A stretch of 64,000 nt of DNA from Deroplatys truncata. Its lineage: Eukaryota; Arthropoda; Insecta; Mantodea; Mantidae. Of this stretch, positions 25,430 to 35,967 are shown piece after piece. Location: contig CM060975.1 in assembly GCA_030765065.1 (NCBI GenBank), forward strand, positions 167,496,993-167,560,992, in the 5' to 3' direction. The notes beneath the pieces are model-generated. The model saw only the letters and a list, made by a program, of their open reading frames with translations. It was not told where the DNA came from and searched no databases. Made by a program: the position numbers and the translations under genes. Every line of letters starts with the position of its first letter. The stretch's first letter is position 1.

Positions 25430-25743
25430 GATGCTGGGTGAGCGAAGTTATTACATTAGTTGTACCAAAGGTGGCAACTAACATAATCTTGGGTGGTGAT
25501 ATTCTGTAATATTGGTTGAGTGCGCTAGATTTCGAGCAGCTACATTAGTAATTAAAAAGACGGAATAATAACTACGAGATAATAATTCCGTTGCTGGAAG
25601 AAAAATGTAATAAAGTTAAAAATAGACGCTACAAGAAAATGCAATTAGAAAAGAAAAGCTTTTTATAGAAGACATAATCGTCGATGAGGAACTAGAGTTA
25701 ATAGGCATTAGTATATTGAGAAAAGAGGAAATAAAGAAGAATT

Positions 25744-25833
25744 ATAAAAAACAAGCACTTGCGATAACATTTTATGACTGAGCTGCGAGACTGTAAAAGC
25801 ATAATAGTCCTACACAGAAGAAGAGCATGACCA
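25744..25833 (-). repeat. Short dispersed repeat, inverted partner of 21636-21715
   Basis: Reversed it reads tcttcttctgtgtaggacta, ctcgcagctcagtcat and gttatcgcaagtgctt. It lies in the LTR retrotransposon region between protease and RT traces. Confidence 0.7.
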
Positions 25834-26362
25834 AAACTCAATGAGGCGAAAATAGCAAAATATGAGATATGGAGAAGAAAGTAGAGCACTGTCACAACAT
25901 CACAAAAGAACTAAAGAGCGAATTAATGAAGATATTGCTAAAAGACAAAAACGTATTTTAGAGAAAGCTGGGGGGTGTGACACATACATACGTCATTTTT
26001 ATGTGGAAGGGGTAAATATACACTCATAAATGTAGAGTTATCCCAAATTCAATACGCAAACACGCAGATGAGGTAATCCACAACCTTTAGGAAAATGAAG
26101 TTATAGAACTGCCAGATACACCACATATAAATTCTTTATGTTGAGTTCACAAAAAGGAAAAAAAATTAAATATGACTACTCACAGGAACTTTAAAAAGAA
26201 AAAGGAATTAAGTTATAGACTCTAGGTATATTTTCTACAAGGAAATCCTTGTGAGAGTTGTTTAAGGGACATATGGGTATGTTTTCGTTTACTGTGTCGT
26301 AGACATAATTCAAGTTGTGCGGATCATACTGTGGAAAACTCACTTAATTAAAACCGTAATAC

Positions 26363-26510
26363 CAAAATACCGTATTTTGGTATTATACCATGGTATAATA
26401 CGGTATATTAATACTATACCACATAGTATATTAATATTCTACCATATTATGGTATAATATGGTATAATATCGTATTATAGCATAATTATACCAAAATACC
26501 ACGACATTCA
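26363..26510. repeat. Cluster of palindromic GGTATAATA-type motifs
   Basis: Multiple forward and reverse copies of ggtataata / tattatacc and taccaaaatacc / ggtattttggta in 150 bases. The cluster can fold into several hairpins. Confidence 0.8.
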
Positions 26511-26930
26511 CACCAGGTGAATTATACTTAGGTACAGTGCCTAAGCCAACATTAAATGTATACAATCTACTATACCTAAAATAGAGAGTTAAACAGGAGA
26601 AGAAGAATGTGTCATTGCTTTTAAGAGAAACCAGAAGAAAGCAGAGGCAAGAAAAATGAAAGTGAAGAGAAGAAAGAAGAAATGGGAACCATCAATCAAT
26701 GATAAAAGTGCTACTAAGGAAAAGATGTTGGTCTATGCAACCAAGAAAAATAAATAACCTACGGAATGAATTGCTGTACACTGGGCTATATATAATAATA
26801 CCTAAATTAGGAAACCATGCCTATGGGTTACAAGCAATAAATGGAAAATTTGTTGTAAAACACCACAAGCAAGTATAGATCATTCAAACAACTCCCAGGA
26901 GAGGAAGAAGAAGAATAACATGTTTAGTCA

Positions 26931-27324
26931 CCACATTAAGCAAGATTACACATAATACACTATCATTTATGATTTAATTGTATGTAAAATTTGTAATATG
27001 AAAATCATATATTTCGTGGGGAAGATTTCTCTTTCCTCTATGAATACCATAATATATGTTGGATATTTGAACAAAATTTAAAGTTAAAACTTTGAATGCA
27101 TACACATTTACAAATAGGTATGGAAATAAAATCTAAACTAAAACCTGAGTTATGAGTTGTATAAAGGCAATTGTATTAAGGGAAGAAAAAAAGGAATAAA
27201 GTGACTGAGAAGAAAAGGGCATTTGAAGCAGCTTTTAAATGAAATCAAAGTAAAGGATGTATGTAATAAATTTCTATGCCCTATTATAATTACAAATCCA
27301 AGGGATGGACAATGATTCACATAT
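26931..27324. other. AT-rich sequence with one arm of a direct repeat
   Basis: 27038-27131 is repeated at 27770-27862. Otherwise nothing recognisable. Confidence 0.6.
27038..27131 (+). repeat. Direct repeat, arm 1
   Basis: About 94 bases (ending acaaataggtatggaaataa) repeated at 27770-27862 with roughly 10% difference. Confidence 0.85.
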
Positions 27325-27668
27325 ACAAGGTGGACAATTTAAGTTGAGACTACAGTATCTCCAAAACTAAGCGTTGTGGAAACCAATATTCTTTAATAAA
27401 AGCGGCTTGATATTATGGGGAAAGTAAATGCCATTAGTGGTGTTTTGTTTGGAGGGCGTCATGATGTCATTTTAAGTTTTTTCAAAATGGGAAATTAGGG
27501 TCCATTTAAATTGACCCTAAACTGACCATCACAATCCTCCAAAAAAAGACGACTAATGATATTTAGTTTCCTCCTTAATATAAAGAAACTTTTATTCAAG
27601 ACATTTATTTCTACAATGCTTAGTTTTGGAGATATTATACAATCTCAACTTAAATCGTCCACGCTTTG
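27325..27668. mobile_element. MITE with long terminal inverted repeats
   Basis: The left arm (gtggacaatttaagttgaga at 27330, tatctccaaaactaagc) and the reversed right arm (gtggacgatttaagttgaga, tatctccaaaactaagc) pair for at least 110 bases. They then align more loosely through ggaaactaaatatcattag-like sequence almost to the centre, making a near-complete foldback of about 340 bp. It has no coding capacity. The superfamily is unknown because target duplications are unclear. Confidence 0.85.
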
Positions 27669-27769
27669 TAATCTTTATTTCACCATCTATGAAATTTTGC
27701 TGGTTGTTTCTTTAAAATCAAATTTATTTGCAATGACTTAAAATATGATATTGGTTGTATAACATCAAA

Positions 27770-27862
27770 CTATGAACACCATAATATATGTTTGATATTT
27801 GAAAAAATTCAAAGTTAAAACTTTCAATACATACACATTTACAAATAGGTATGGAAATAAAA
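27770..27862 (+). repeat. Direct repeat, arm 2
   Basis: Second copy of the 27038-27131 repeat; the MITE lies between the two. Confidence 0.85.
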
Positions 27863-28579
27863 TTCATCTTTGTATATCAAATGGTTTAGGAGCAAAGTTT
27901 ATCCAACAGTTTGCAATAATATAACGTTGTCAAGACTGGACATGTCTGGTTCCCTTAAGTGTTGAAATATCTGACATAACAGTGGTTTAAATTTAAGCTA
28001 TAAAAATGGGAGACTGCAAAATGCGGCAGGCTTTATATTCCTTCCTTGTGGGGACAATAATTTAGTTCAAACTGTCTGGGAATGTGATCGCGCGCTTGCT
28101 TCAATGAGTTGTTTATTTTTTGCGGTCCGAAGAGAAAGTGACACCCTATTCCGGGAGATTACCGCAGACAATGCGGATCTGACAAGCACTATGGCGATAC
28201 TACGCACTTCTATAATGTCACTGATGGTAAATGGGTTTTTAGGGACACAGTGTGTTTTATCAACAGATAACAAGTTTTATCTTTTAATTTTGCCTCAGAG
28301 ATATCATTGATCCAGAATCAACTCTATTAAAATAACGCACGGTTCTGTGACGCAGCACTTGCTTCGGAGAAATGTAGGCGAGAGATGTGTAGGGAAGTGA
28401 AAGGCGGATTTATTTTACAATCCGTATACAGCACACATATAATGAACATATGAGGCGTGTCAGTAGGTGGCATGCAAACATGATTTAGGGGAATGCCACA
28501 TAAGCGACTTAAATTAGTTCTATATTTATTTAATTATTTTTCATACTTAGTATTTTTTAGAAAGTAAAGCAAACTACAT
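27863..28579. other. Intergenic, possible transposon-derived coding remnant
   Basis: 28045-28250 is GC-richer and open on both strands. Forward it includes TVWECDRAL, weakly like a LINE C-terminal zinc region, but I cannot support a call. Confidence 0.3.
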
Positions 28580-28700
28580 CATGGAAAGGCAGAATCGGAC
28601 CGAAAACTGTAATGTAATAGCCGGAATTTGAACCACAGATCTTCCAGTTTCCATCCGGTTGCTCTAAACAATTGAGCTGCCATAGTAACATGCTGATACG
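28580..28700 (-). mobile_element. tRNA-derived SINE head fragment
   Basis: On the minus strand: A box ggcagctcaattgtttagag and B box gtggttcaaattccg with tRNA-like spacing, followed by cattacagttttcggtccg. Confidence 0.6.
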
Positions 28701-28984
28701 TCATTAAATTCCCCAACTGACTCGCACTGACTGGGGTAATGAGAAGGATTGGTTATTAAAATCTCCTAGATCATTGTACAATACTTTCATATGGAAGAGG
28801 GGGAGGTAAATTAATTAATTCGTCTTTAGACCTGAAAAGAAATTAACAGTGTAATTTGGGTAAAGCAGTTAGTGTTGTATAACGAGTACTTCTTAAGAAA
28901 TAAACTAAAACTTAACACACAAAAAGTGTAGACCTCTTTAGAACACAATTTATTTCCAATTACAATTTTGCCTGCAACAGCCGT

Positions 28985-29215
28985 TAGAGATAATTATTTG
29001 TTTGAATGTTTCAATACGTTCGTCATATTTTTAAAGCGTTGTTGCTGTTCAGTTGTTTCTTGCGATACACGGATAGTTTGGAATTTCAAGGCTAGCATAT
29101 AGGCACTCGCTTTTAAACATCCGACTATCGATGTTGTTTTCTGATATCCTTGTACCACAACTAAGTGTATAATAAATTATATCTGCAAAGATTTATCTAA
29201 GCTAACATGAATTAA
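28985..29215 (-). mobile_element. M element, left-half fragment
   Basis: Reverse M sequence: tgttcagttgtttcttgcga, gaatttcaaggctagcat and ctgcaaagatttatct. It meets the forward copy at 29219 head to head. Confidence 0.7.
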
Positions 29216-29218
29216 ACA

Positions 29219-29974
29219 GAAACAATCTGATGTATTACATTCACATGATCTTCTCTGTCCTCTATCGATTATTACTGGGTATACAAACCATTCTCACTAA
29301 AGCTTAATTTTGTATCTAATTCATTTTAATCCAAATTAACTTTGCACAAATAGCTACTTTACACATTTTATTATAGAAACAAAGGGAACAGTGATAATTA
29401 AATGTTTAAGAACTGGACGTTGTATGCTAGCCTTAAAGATCAATATTGATTCCATACAATCACGAGAAACAGCTGAATGTTGGCAGGACTTTAAAAGAAT
29501 GAGGACTTTAAGTACTAAACAATTCCAACGATTAATAACGGATATCTCAAACGGCTGATGCCAAAAAGAATACTTATTTTAAATACATTCTGCGTTTTAA
29601 AGATCCACATTTTGTTGTGCAGTGAGTTTTCGTCTATCACTTAAAGTTTACAGTTTTATATAAGATTATAAGAAATCTCCTTTCGAATAAAGAAGACTTA
29701 AGACTATTCCCAGAAAATTCAACATATACATTTTATTTGTCATTTATGTCTTTAATACATGGTATTTTATTAAGAATCGTTAGTCATCTTTTAGAAAACC
29801 AAACATTTTGAAAAATGTTCCATGTAAAGGGTAGTTTGAGATAGAGGGATTTCCTTCGAAATCTTCATGTCATATCTTTAGAAGATAGTGAACTTAAATA
29901 CCAAGCTTGGTGTTCATCCGACTTTTCGTTTTAAAGTTATGCTGTTCACAGACACACGGACCGTTTTCAAAGAA
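29219..29974 (+). mobile_element. M element, nearly complete forward copy
   Basis: Starts atctgatgtattacattcac and runs through acggatatctcaaac, ttcgaataaagaagactta, tgtaaagggtagtttgaga to gttcacagacacacggac. The right end is replaced by the start of another M copy at about 29969. Confidence 0.75.
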
Positions 29975-30256
29975 TCTGATGTCTTGCACTCACATGACTT
30001 TCTCTACTCTTGTATAAACTATTTTTATATTCTTTGCATGTCCAGGGCAAAAGAAAATAACAATTCCTATTTGAGAAAAAGTATAAGTATTGGAAAATTC
30101 AAACAAATAACAAGGAATATCTCGGAAAAGGTTCACTTGACGAAAAAGAATGTAAGTGACATAAATTGTGTGATTTGAGGAGATCTACATTTTTTGTGTA
30201 GTAAAATTTTGTCTATCTCTTCTGGTTTACCAGTTATGAAAAAGTCGTTTAATATA

Positions 30257-32610
30257 CCAGGTGAGTCGGCCGCCCCTATTTATTTTTGAATTTATGCAAC
30301 GTGCTAAGCGACATATGTGAGTTATGCCTTCCTTGAATGCCTTCTAATGGCTGATTTGCATAACACTTTATAGAGGAGAGATAGATAATGCGGTCTAAGG
30401 GTGTTTTATGGACAGAATGCAATCGCTTTGTATGTCGATGCCAAAAACTTGCCACCCAGAACCTGGGAGCTGCAGTAGCACTTTTAGCTGATTTTACTAA
30501 CTTTTATTATTTAGCATACATTCACACACACCTTTGAAAACGCCCCTAAACTACCAAAACGAGCTCCAAACACTATATTAAGCTAAAATAAAGTGTGTAA
30601 AGATTCGAGTTGGGGTCTGAGTTCTGCAATTATATATTCGTATAGGAACCCCAGTTCGTAAGGCAGCATTGACTGAATGGTATTATCGTGCTTACTTTAC
30701 AACTGTGCTACTTCATTTCGAGTTCAAATCCTTCGAGTTTAAATCCAACTTTTTATTATCTTTTGTTTTATCTCTTTGGCCTATCATTTGATAATATAAC
30801 ACAAAGAACACTTTTATAACATTTAAAGTGTGTATAATCGCCATGTTTTCCACTGACAGGTGGATAATTTATACTTCATAGTATGTTGACATGCTGTTAA
30901 TCTATGGAGAAACAAGGTGTAATGCACTGTCAGCAAAGTGCCTGTATGAAGAATGTTTCCAGGAAGGAGGGCACCTACTGCAGACACTTTTCGAAGGGTG
31001 GAAAGACGCCTACGTGAATCGGGATGATTTGGAAGAGCACCACCTGCTCGCGATGCTCCAATAGCCTCTGGAGGCGATGAAGAAGATGTGGGAAGCGCAA
31101 TAGAAAACAATCCTCATACCGGTTCAAGGTCCATAGCACAAGATCTGTACATAAGTCTAAGTCGGTCCTCAATGATACGTATACTGCACCGTAATAAATA
31201 TCATCCGTACTAGCATTTACAACTACACCAGGGTCTCCATGGACGCGACTTTCAAGCGCGAGTGACATATGCACAGTGGCTACAGATGCGAGCACAATTC
31301 GATGCAGAGTTTTTAGGAAATGTTCTCTTCAGTGATGCAACCACATTCCGTAATAACGGAACTGTTAACCGCCGTAATATGCACTACTGGAGTATGGGCA
31401 AGCCTTACTGTATGTGAGAAGCTGCATTCCAAAGTGGAGCATCAATGCCTAGTGCGGAATATTAGGCGACCAGCTAATTGGACGGCACTTTTTTGAAGGC
31501 AACTTCACAGCACCACGGTACTTTGCATTTCTACAAGAAGAAGTGCCATTTCTACTAGAAGATGTACCACTAGGAAAAGCACAGAAATGTGGATCCAGCA
31601 GGATGGAGCTGCACCACACTGGTCACTGATTGTAATTAATCACTTACATAGAGCATATCCGCAAAAATGGATTGGCCGAGCTGGCCAATCGATGGCTTCC
31701 TAGATCGCCTGACCTAAACCCCACTGAATTTTTTTCTGAGGGATCATTTAAAGAAACGGGTCTTCGCTGAAGATCCGCAAAGTACTAAATCATCTACGGG
31801 TAATCTCATACGTGAAGAATGCAGACAGATTACACCGCACATGCTACATCATGCAAGAAGGTCTCTCTGGCAACGTAGCCAAATTACATTGATGAAGGGG
31901 ATCGTCAATTTGAACATTTACTTCGTTGATGCAATCCACGATCTTTAACAATTTATTATTCTGTTTACCCGTGAACTTAGCACGATTACAACTCTTTTGT
32001 CAGTAGAAGAAGTAAAACATAAGGTTTAAACATGAAACAAAAACTGTTAGATTTACTACCGTCGACATGCGCCCAAAAGAATGAAAGCTAACTACGTAAG
32101 ACGATTTACAACACCAAAAACGGTACAGATTATTAGGGTAAACATGGTCTACAATTATTATCTAATTGTAATTATTGTGTATTGTCTCACAGGAGAGCCA
32201 ATAACAAAAATAAACAAATTAGTATACCAAAATATAGAAAATGAACACAAGAAGAATGGGGGAAAAACGAACCAAAACAATTTTATGTAAATATTAGATT
32301 CCAACCTCCGAAGCTAACCTTTGCTTCACCTCATTCCGAAAACTAACCCAGTCTGACAGAACACATGTCTTCTATCCCGCGCTTCGTGAGAACATTCCTC
32401 TACCTCCTTGCAAGCATTATATTCATGATGAACCGTCTTTTTTAAGGCTTTCGTAGCTCCTTGTTTCTCATTCAGGCCTTTAATCATTAATGGTGGTTGC
32501 TTATAGCACCGAATAGAAGGGCAGAACTACAAAGGGTCAATGTTTCCACATTAGACTATAAACTGCTGGTTGCATACATACGAATATCTAGGCTCAGCTG
32601 ACTCACCTGG
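30257..32610 (+). mobile_element. DUF4817-type DDE DNA transposon, 2.35 kb
   Basis: Terminal inverted repeats: left ccaggtgagtcggccgcc, right (reversed) ccaggtgagtcagctgag, about 18 of 22 bases paired. Forward-strand coding traces from about 30840 to 31950 follow the insect DUF4817 helix-turn-helix plus DDE layout: GRRAPTADTFRRVERRLRES, ENNPHTGSRSIAQDL, the first Asp in GNVLFSDATTFRNNG with NRRNMHYWSMGKP, QDGAAPHWS, and SPDLNPTEFF. Several stops and frame changes mean no intact protein remains. The motif spacing places it near the IS630-Tc1-mariner group, but the flanks do not show a clear TA duplication (aatata occurs on both sides), so the superfamily is not certain. Confidence 0.75.
30655..30745 (+). 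mobile_element. Possible tRNA-like SINE head inside the DUF4817-type transposon
   Basis: B box gagttcaaatcc with an A box-like tgactgaatggtattatcg about 45 bases before it. Weak; no 3' structure recognised. Confidence 0.25.
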
Positions 32611-32827
32611 AATATATATTAAATTTTATGAGAATGTACCCAAAAGTCCCCTTCATTCTGAACGACTTTTTCATAACTTTTTCATATATATGTATCATTT
32701 GCCATGAAGATATATTAAATATGATATTTTAATAAAAATTCTTTGAGCCATTTTTGAGAAATGCAACATTTCCGAAAAATTTTCCGTGTAAAGGATCCTT
32801 GGATGGCGGATTTTCTTGAAAATCTTC

Positions 32828-33116
32828 TCTCTTTTGAGTTTATTTATGGACGCACTTTAAATGCTGTGGGCTTAGCGTCCCATTCTATATTGAGCATGAA
32901 AGACCGGTAAGCTTGCTCAGAGGCCTCTTTATCAGGTTTTAGGTTCCTTTTGTGCCGTAAATCTACGACACGAGACCACCAGCTTTACTTCCCTTCCGAA
33001 ATAACCCACGCTAAGGAATTTTACGCCCGAAAAAATCCATCGCCCTCCCACGAGTTTGAACCCGCGACCCCGGGAACTAGAGGCTAGCATGGTAACCACT
33101 ACACCTCAGAGGACGA
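32828..33116 (-). mobile_element. tRNA-derived SINE, S1 family, copy 4, with perfect target duplication
   Basis: Flanked by the 13-base duplication cttgaaaatcttc at 32815-32827 and 33117-33129. On the minus strand the head reads tcctctgaggtgtagtggtt, then accatgctagcctctag with B box gggttcaaactc, so it is the most complete head of the four S1 copies. The body and AT-rich 3' end match the others. It inserted into an M copy. Confidence 0.93.
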
Positions 33117-33429
33117 CTTGAAAATCTTCGTCTTGCATTCTTGGAAGGTGCTGAATATCCGATTTTTCATTTCTGAGTTACATGTTCACAGACAGACACA
33201 CAGAAATACATGTTTCCAAAAATCTTATTTGGATTTAGGGCGCTTCAAAACATGTATTTCCTGTGAAATATCTGCGTGATATTTTGGGCGAATGCAATAC
33301 TTTCCCTACTTATACTGGTAGAGAAAGTAAAAATGTTGTTCTTTGTATTTAGGGCCTCATTCCGTGATATCTCGCTATCGAATTTTTGGATGAAATGTAA
33401 TACCGTCTCTACCTACTAGGTGCATGGTA

Positions 33430-33790
33430 GAGAAAGTAATAAGCTTTCGTAAGAAGTTTTTATAAAAACAAATGATAGTGGTTAGGGAAAGCCATGTGTA
33501 TGTGAAGCTCGGATTTTTTGTAGTTATAAGTTGCTCTTTGTTTATCCTCGTGGTTTTGCAAAGAGCATAGTATTTCAAAGCCAACACTTAGTGCTTCGTT
33601 TTCTAAAATTTCGACTATGATTTAGTCTATCCTTCTTAAACCTAGAATTAAGTGTATAAATATTAAGTGAAAGTGTATTTCCATTAACAAGAAGTAGATA
33701 GAAGAATAAGCTTTTTTAAGAGTATTCTATACACAAGGGAGTAAAGGAAGTCATTAATACAATACATCAGATCTTTTTCTTCTCGAAACG
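33430..33790 (-). mobile_element. Two M left-end fragments in reverse
   Basis: ataagctttcgtaagaag with gatagtggttagggaaagcc (33438-33500), and gaataagcttttttaagagt with agtaaaggaagtcattaata and catcagat (33700-33780). Confidence 0.6.
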
Positions 33791-34369
33791 AAGTCGCAAA
33801 AATCTTCAGTTTGGGTAAATACTTCAGAGTATATTAGAATGGACGATGGTGTTCTTATGGAGCCCTTTTACAGTCCTCTAATGGTCTCTAAAAATGATCT
33901 CCAAACTGTCGCCCTGACAAGGATAATTACATAGTAACTGAGTCTTTGATACCAGCACTGAAATTCCAGAGTTGCAAAACAACACCCAAGAAATTCTTCA
34001 AAAACGTTTTAGATTTCAGCTAAGAATCTAAAAATGATTTAAAAGTTTACGTGCAGTGGAAGTGATCAAACGTAAATCAGAAATCCGTTAACTATAAATA
34101 CTGATTATTAAATTCCATTATCAAACATACAGACCCCAACATTTTCTAGAACACTCATATTCCATGTTTACACTCCATAGTCTTATATTTCATCAATTAC
34201 GTTTTAATTATCACATTGCCGCTGGTGTACGATGAAGCTGAGACGTTTATGGCAATTACTAATATTACTTCAGGTTACTGATCAGACGTTCACGGCTTAG
34301 TAGCAGAGGCTGCGCTATAGCCTATTTTCAACTCCAGTACCTTAGCTTAATGGGCTATAGCACACAGAA
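33791..34369. other. Intergenic sequence
   Basis: Nothing recognisable. Confidence 0.5.
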
Positions 34370-34556
34370 TGATAGGGTGTAATCATGGGGATTAGGATGA
34401 AGGTGTTGATGGTGTAATTGACATTAACACCAGGCGAAACCGGAGGCAAAGCGCCGCTTTGTCCACCGCAAATCCTACTTACGATCACCGGGATTGAACT
34501 GTCGCTGCCTTAGCGACAGTTGAATGCTCTACTAGGATATTGGCACCATATAAGCG
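34370..34556 (-). mobile_element. tRNA-derived SINE
   Basis: Minus-strand head: gccaatatcctagtagagca, then gcgacagttcaatcccggtg (B box gttcaatccc). The body is rich in G and C (gcaaagcgccgctttg palindrome at 34447-34462) and the 3' side reads cctggtgttaatgtcaatta. Confidence 0.7.
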
Positions 34557-34894
34557 GAAGAAAGACATTCTGAGATAAAGAGCGTTAATTTTATATTACT
34601 ATGATGAGTATTGATACACATAAGAAAATTCTAAAGTTATTAGTACTCTTTCGTTACCTCTTTCAAACTTCCCTTGTAACAACCTTCCGAATTTTGGATT
34701 TGTTTTAAGTCACAAAAAAATCCATCTATGTTATTGTATATGGCAAATAGTGCTTTCAACGGTCAATGACTTCTTGTAATATTTTCTCTTGATAGAAGTT
34801 ACTCAAACAATTTTAGGGACCAATATGCGTAGGAATAAACGCAACACTCCCGAAGATCTATGTTTTATTTTAAAATATCTTTTTACTTCTACAG
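34557..34894. other. AT-rich sequence before the candidate terminal exon
   Basis: Holds a possible alternative acceptor at about 34795; nothing else recognised. Confidence 0.4.
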
Positions 34895-35055
34895 GTAAAA
34901 TAGGCATACATGTCTCTGAGATGTTCACCCATACGGACCTGAAATACAATCCAGAAACACAAAAACGATATTATAATCGATGTGAACTTAAGGGTGGTTC
35001 GGATACAGCCTGTGCGAAAGAGGTTCGCTACGATTGGTACAAAAGGCAATGCTAG
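34895..35055 (+). CDS. Candidate terminal exon of an unrecognised host gene
   Basis: A strong acceptor (pyrimidine tract ending ttctacag at 34894) is followed by an open stretch to TAG at 35055, with AATAAA at 35191-35196 and no intervening gene. Read in the open frame it encodes about 53 residues including KIGIHVSEMFTHTDLKY, YYNRCELKGGSDTACAKEV and the end WYKRQC. There are three cysteines and many Lys/Arg residues, as in the end of a small secreted protein, but I do not recognise the family. The same frame is open upstream to 34780, so an alternative acceptor at about 34795 (ctcttgatag) would add some 33 residues. No ATG-led first exon was found nearby. It does not resemble any transposon protein I know. 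It is a prediction from composition, splice signal and poly(A) signal only. Confidence 0.45.
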
Positions 35056-35779
35056 AAAATACGTCATATTTCGGCTTCTGTAGGAAGGCGTGAAAAATTA
35101 TTTGAGCGTGTCATTAAACAGTACAACTGAACTTTACAACAAAAACTGCTTTGTAAAAGTCTTATTATTTTTTTCGAATTTTATGAATATAATAAACTCT
35201 GGTAAATATTTAAACTACAAATAAATAAATCATTTTTTTTTGCTATTACTACACTACACTTTTTACTTCATTAATGCCTGAAATTATTCTAAAACTTCGA
35301 GCATGTAGATAATTTAAAAACCTTGTAACCCAGAGTATTTTAAATAAAAAACAAAAAGACTTGACATTTAATACTGAACATTACCTTAATGTCCCAACGC
35401 CATTGAAATATCTATTAGGTGATTTAAAAACGACCATATTAAGAAAACATGATTATAAATTTAGAAGCATATTTATAGCACAAAAATAAATGGTTCTTTC
35501 TTTCCACCTTTTTATTAGATTATATTTTAGTTTTGCACGGTAAATCACAGAAGCACTGCCTTAACATACTCGGCTGGGGAGAACATGGATGAACGGTTGT
35601 GATATTGCCCTTCGGTCTTCATTTGGGGAAATTGAAGTAATCTGCCAATCAAGTGGTTAGAATTATGCATAAAGAAAGGGTGTAACGCTGGCAGAGAGTG
35701 GGGCTAGTTTGTCAGTAATAACGTAAATCGTTTGGTCCCATTATTATCGTCAACATTTTCTGCACTGGAGTGTGTATAC
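35056..35779. other. 3' flank of the candidate exon, AT-rich
   Basis: Contains the AATAAA at 35191 and several other AT-rich near-signals. No other feature. Confidence 0.4.
35191..35196 (+). terminator. Poly(A) signal after the candidate terminal exon
   Basis: AATAAA 136 bases past the TAG at 35055, at a normal distance for a 3' UTR. AT-rich sequence makes chance occurrence common. Confidence 0.35.
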
Positions 35780-35870
35780 TACAGAACCTTGTTGAAGAAT
35801 ATAAAGAATGGAGATTGACAGTAAACATTGCTAAAACAGAATGTGTTCTAGTTGGAGAAAAAACATAAGA
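35780..35870 (+). mobile_element. Small LINE reverse transcriptase fragment
   Basis: Encodes NLVEEYKEWRLTVNIAKTEC then VLVGE, matching the RT palm/thumb segment (EYKKWGLEVNIEKT in relatives) of RTE-like insect LINEs. About 28 residues survive. Confidence 0.65.
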
Positions 35871-35967
35871 TTTCCAGATCGTTACATGCATATGAATGTA
35901 TTTTAGTTATGAAAGGAGACAGAATGCCCGATTTTATCATTATCCTGAAGAAGGCTTTGAAGTGTGA

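Larger units (their letters stand above)
21890..26930 (+). mobile_element. Decayed LTR retrotransposon, Ty3/gypsy-like
   Basis: Parts recognisable in order: a gag-like region (about 22160-23950), an aspartic protease region (signature LDTGAT near 24430, its end near 25490), the start of a reverse transcriptase region (about 25970-26160) and the end of an integrase-like region (about 26600-26890). A LINE has inserted between the protease parts (24599-25429). LTRs were not delimited. It is heavily broken, with well over ten breaks, and much of pol is missing or unrecognisable, so it is an old copy. Clade assignment rests on gene order and protease/RT similarity and is tentative. Confidence 0.65.
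29969..33430 (+). mobile_element. M element copy split by a transposon and a SINE
   Basis: Left part 29969-30256 (ctgatgtcttgcactcacat, variant middle aaacaaataacaaggaatat). It is interrupted by the DUF4817-type transposon (30257-32610). After it, 32611-32690 is M sequence in reverse and 32690-33430 is M sequence forward, ending tggtagagaaagtaa and itself split by a SINE at 32828-33116. The reverse patch means a simple insertion is not the whole story. Confidence 0.65.

Noticed and set aside
30823-31295. Minus-strand open frames inside the DUF4817-type element
   Set aside because: They are shadows of the forward transposase, whose motifs are unambiguous.
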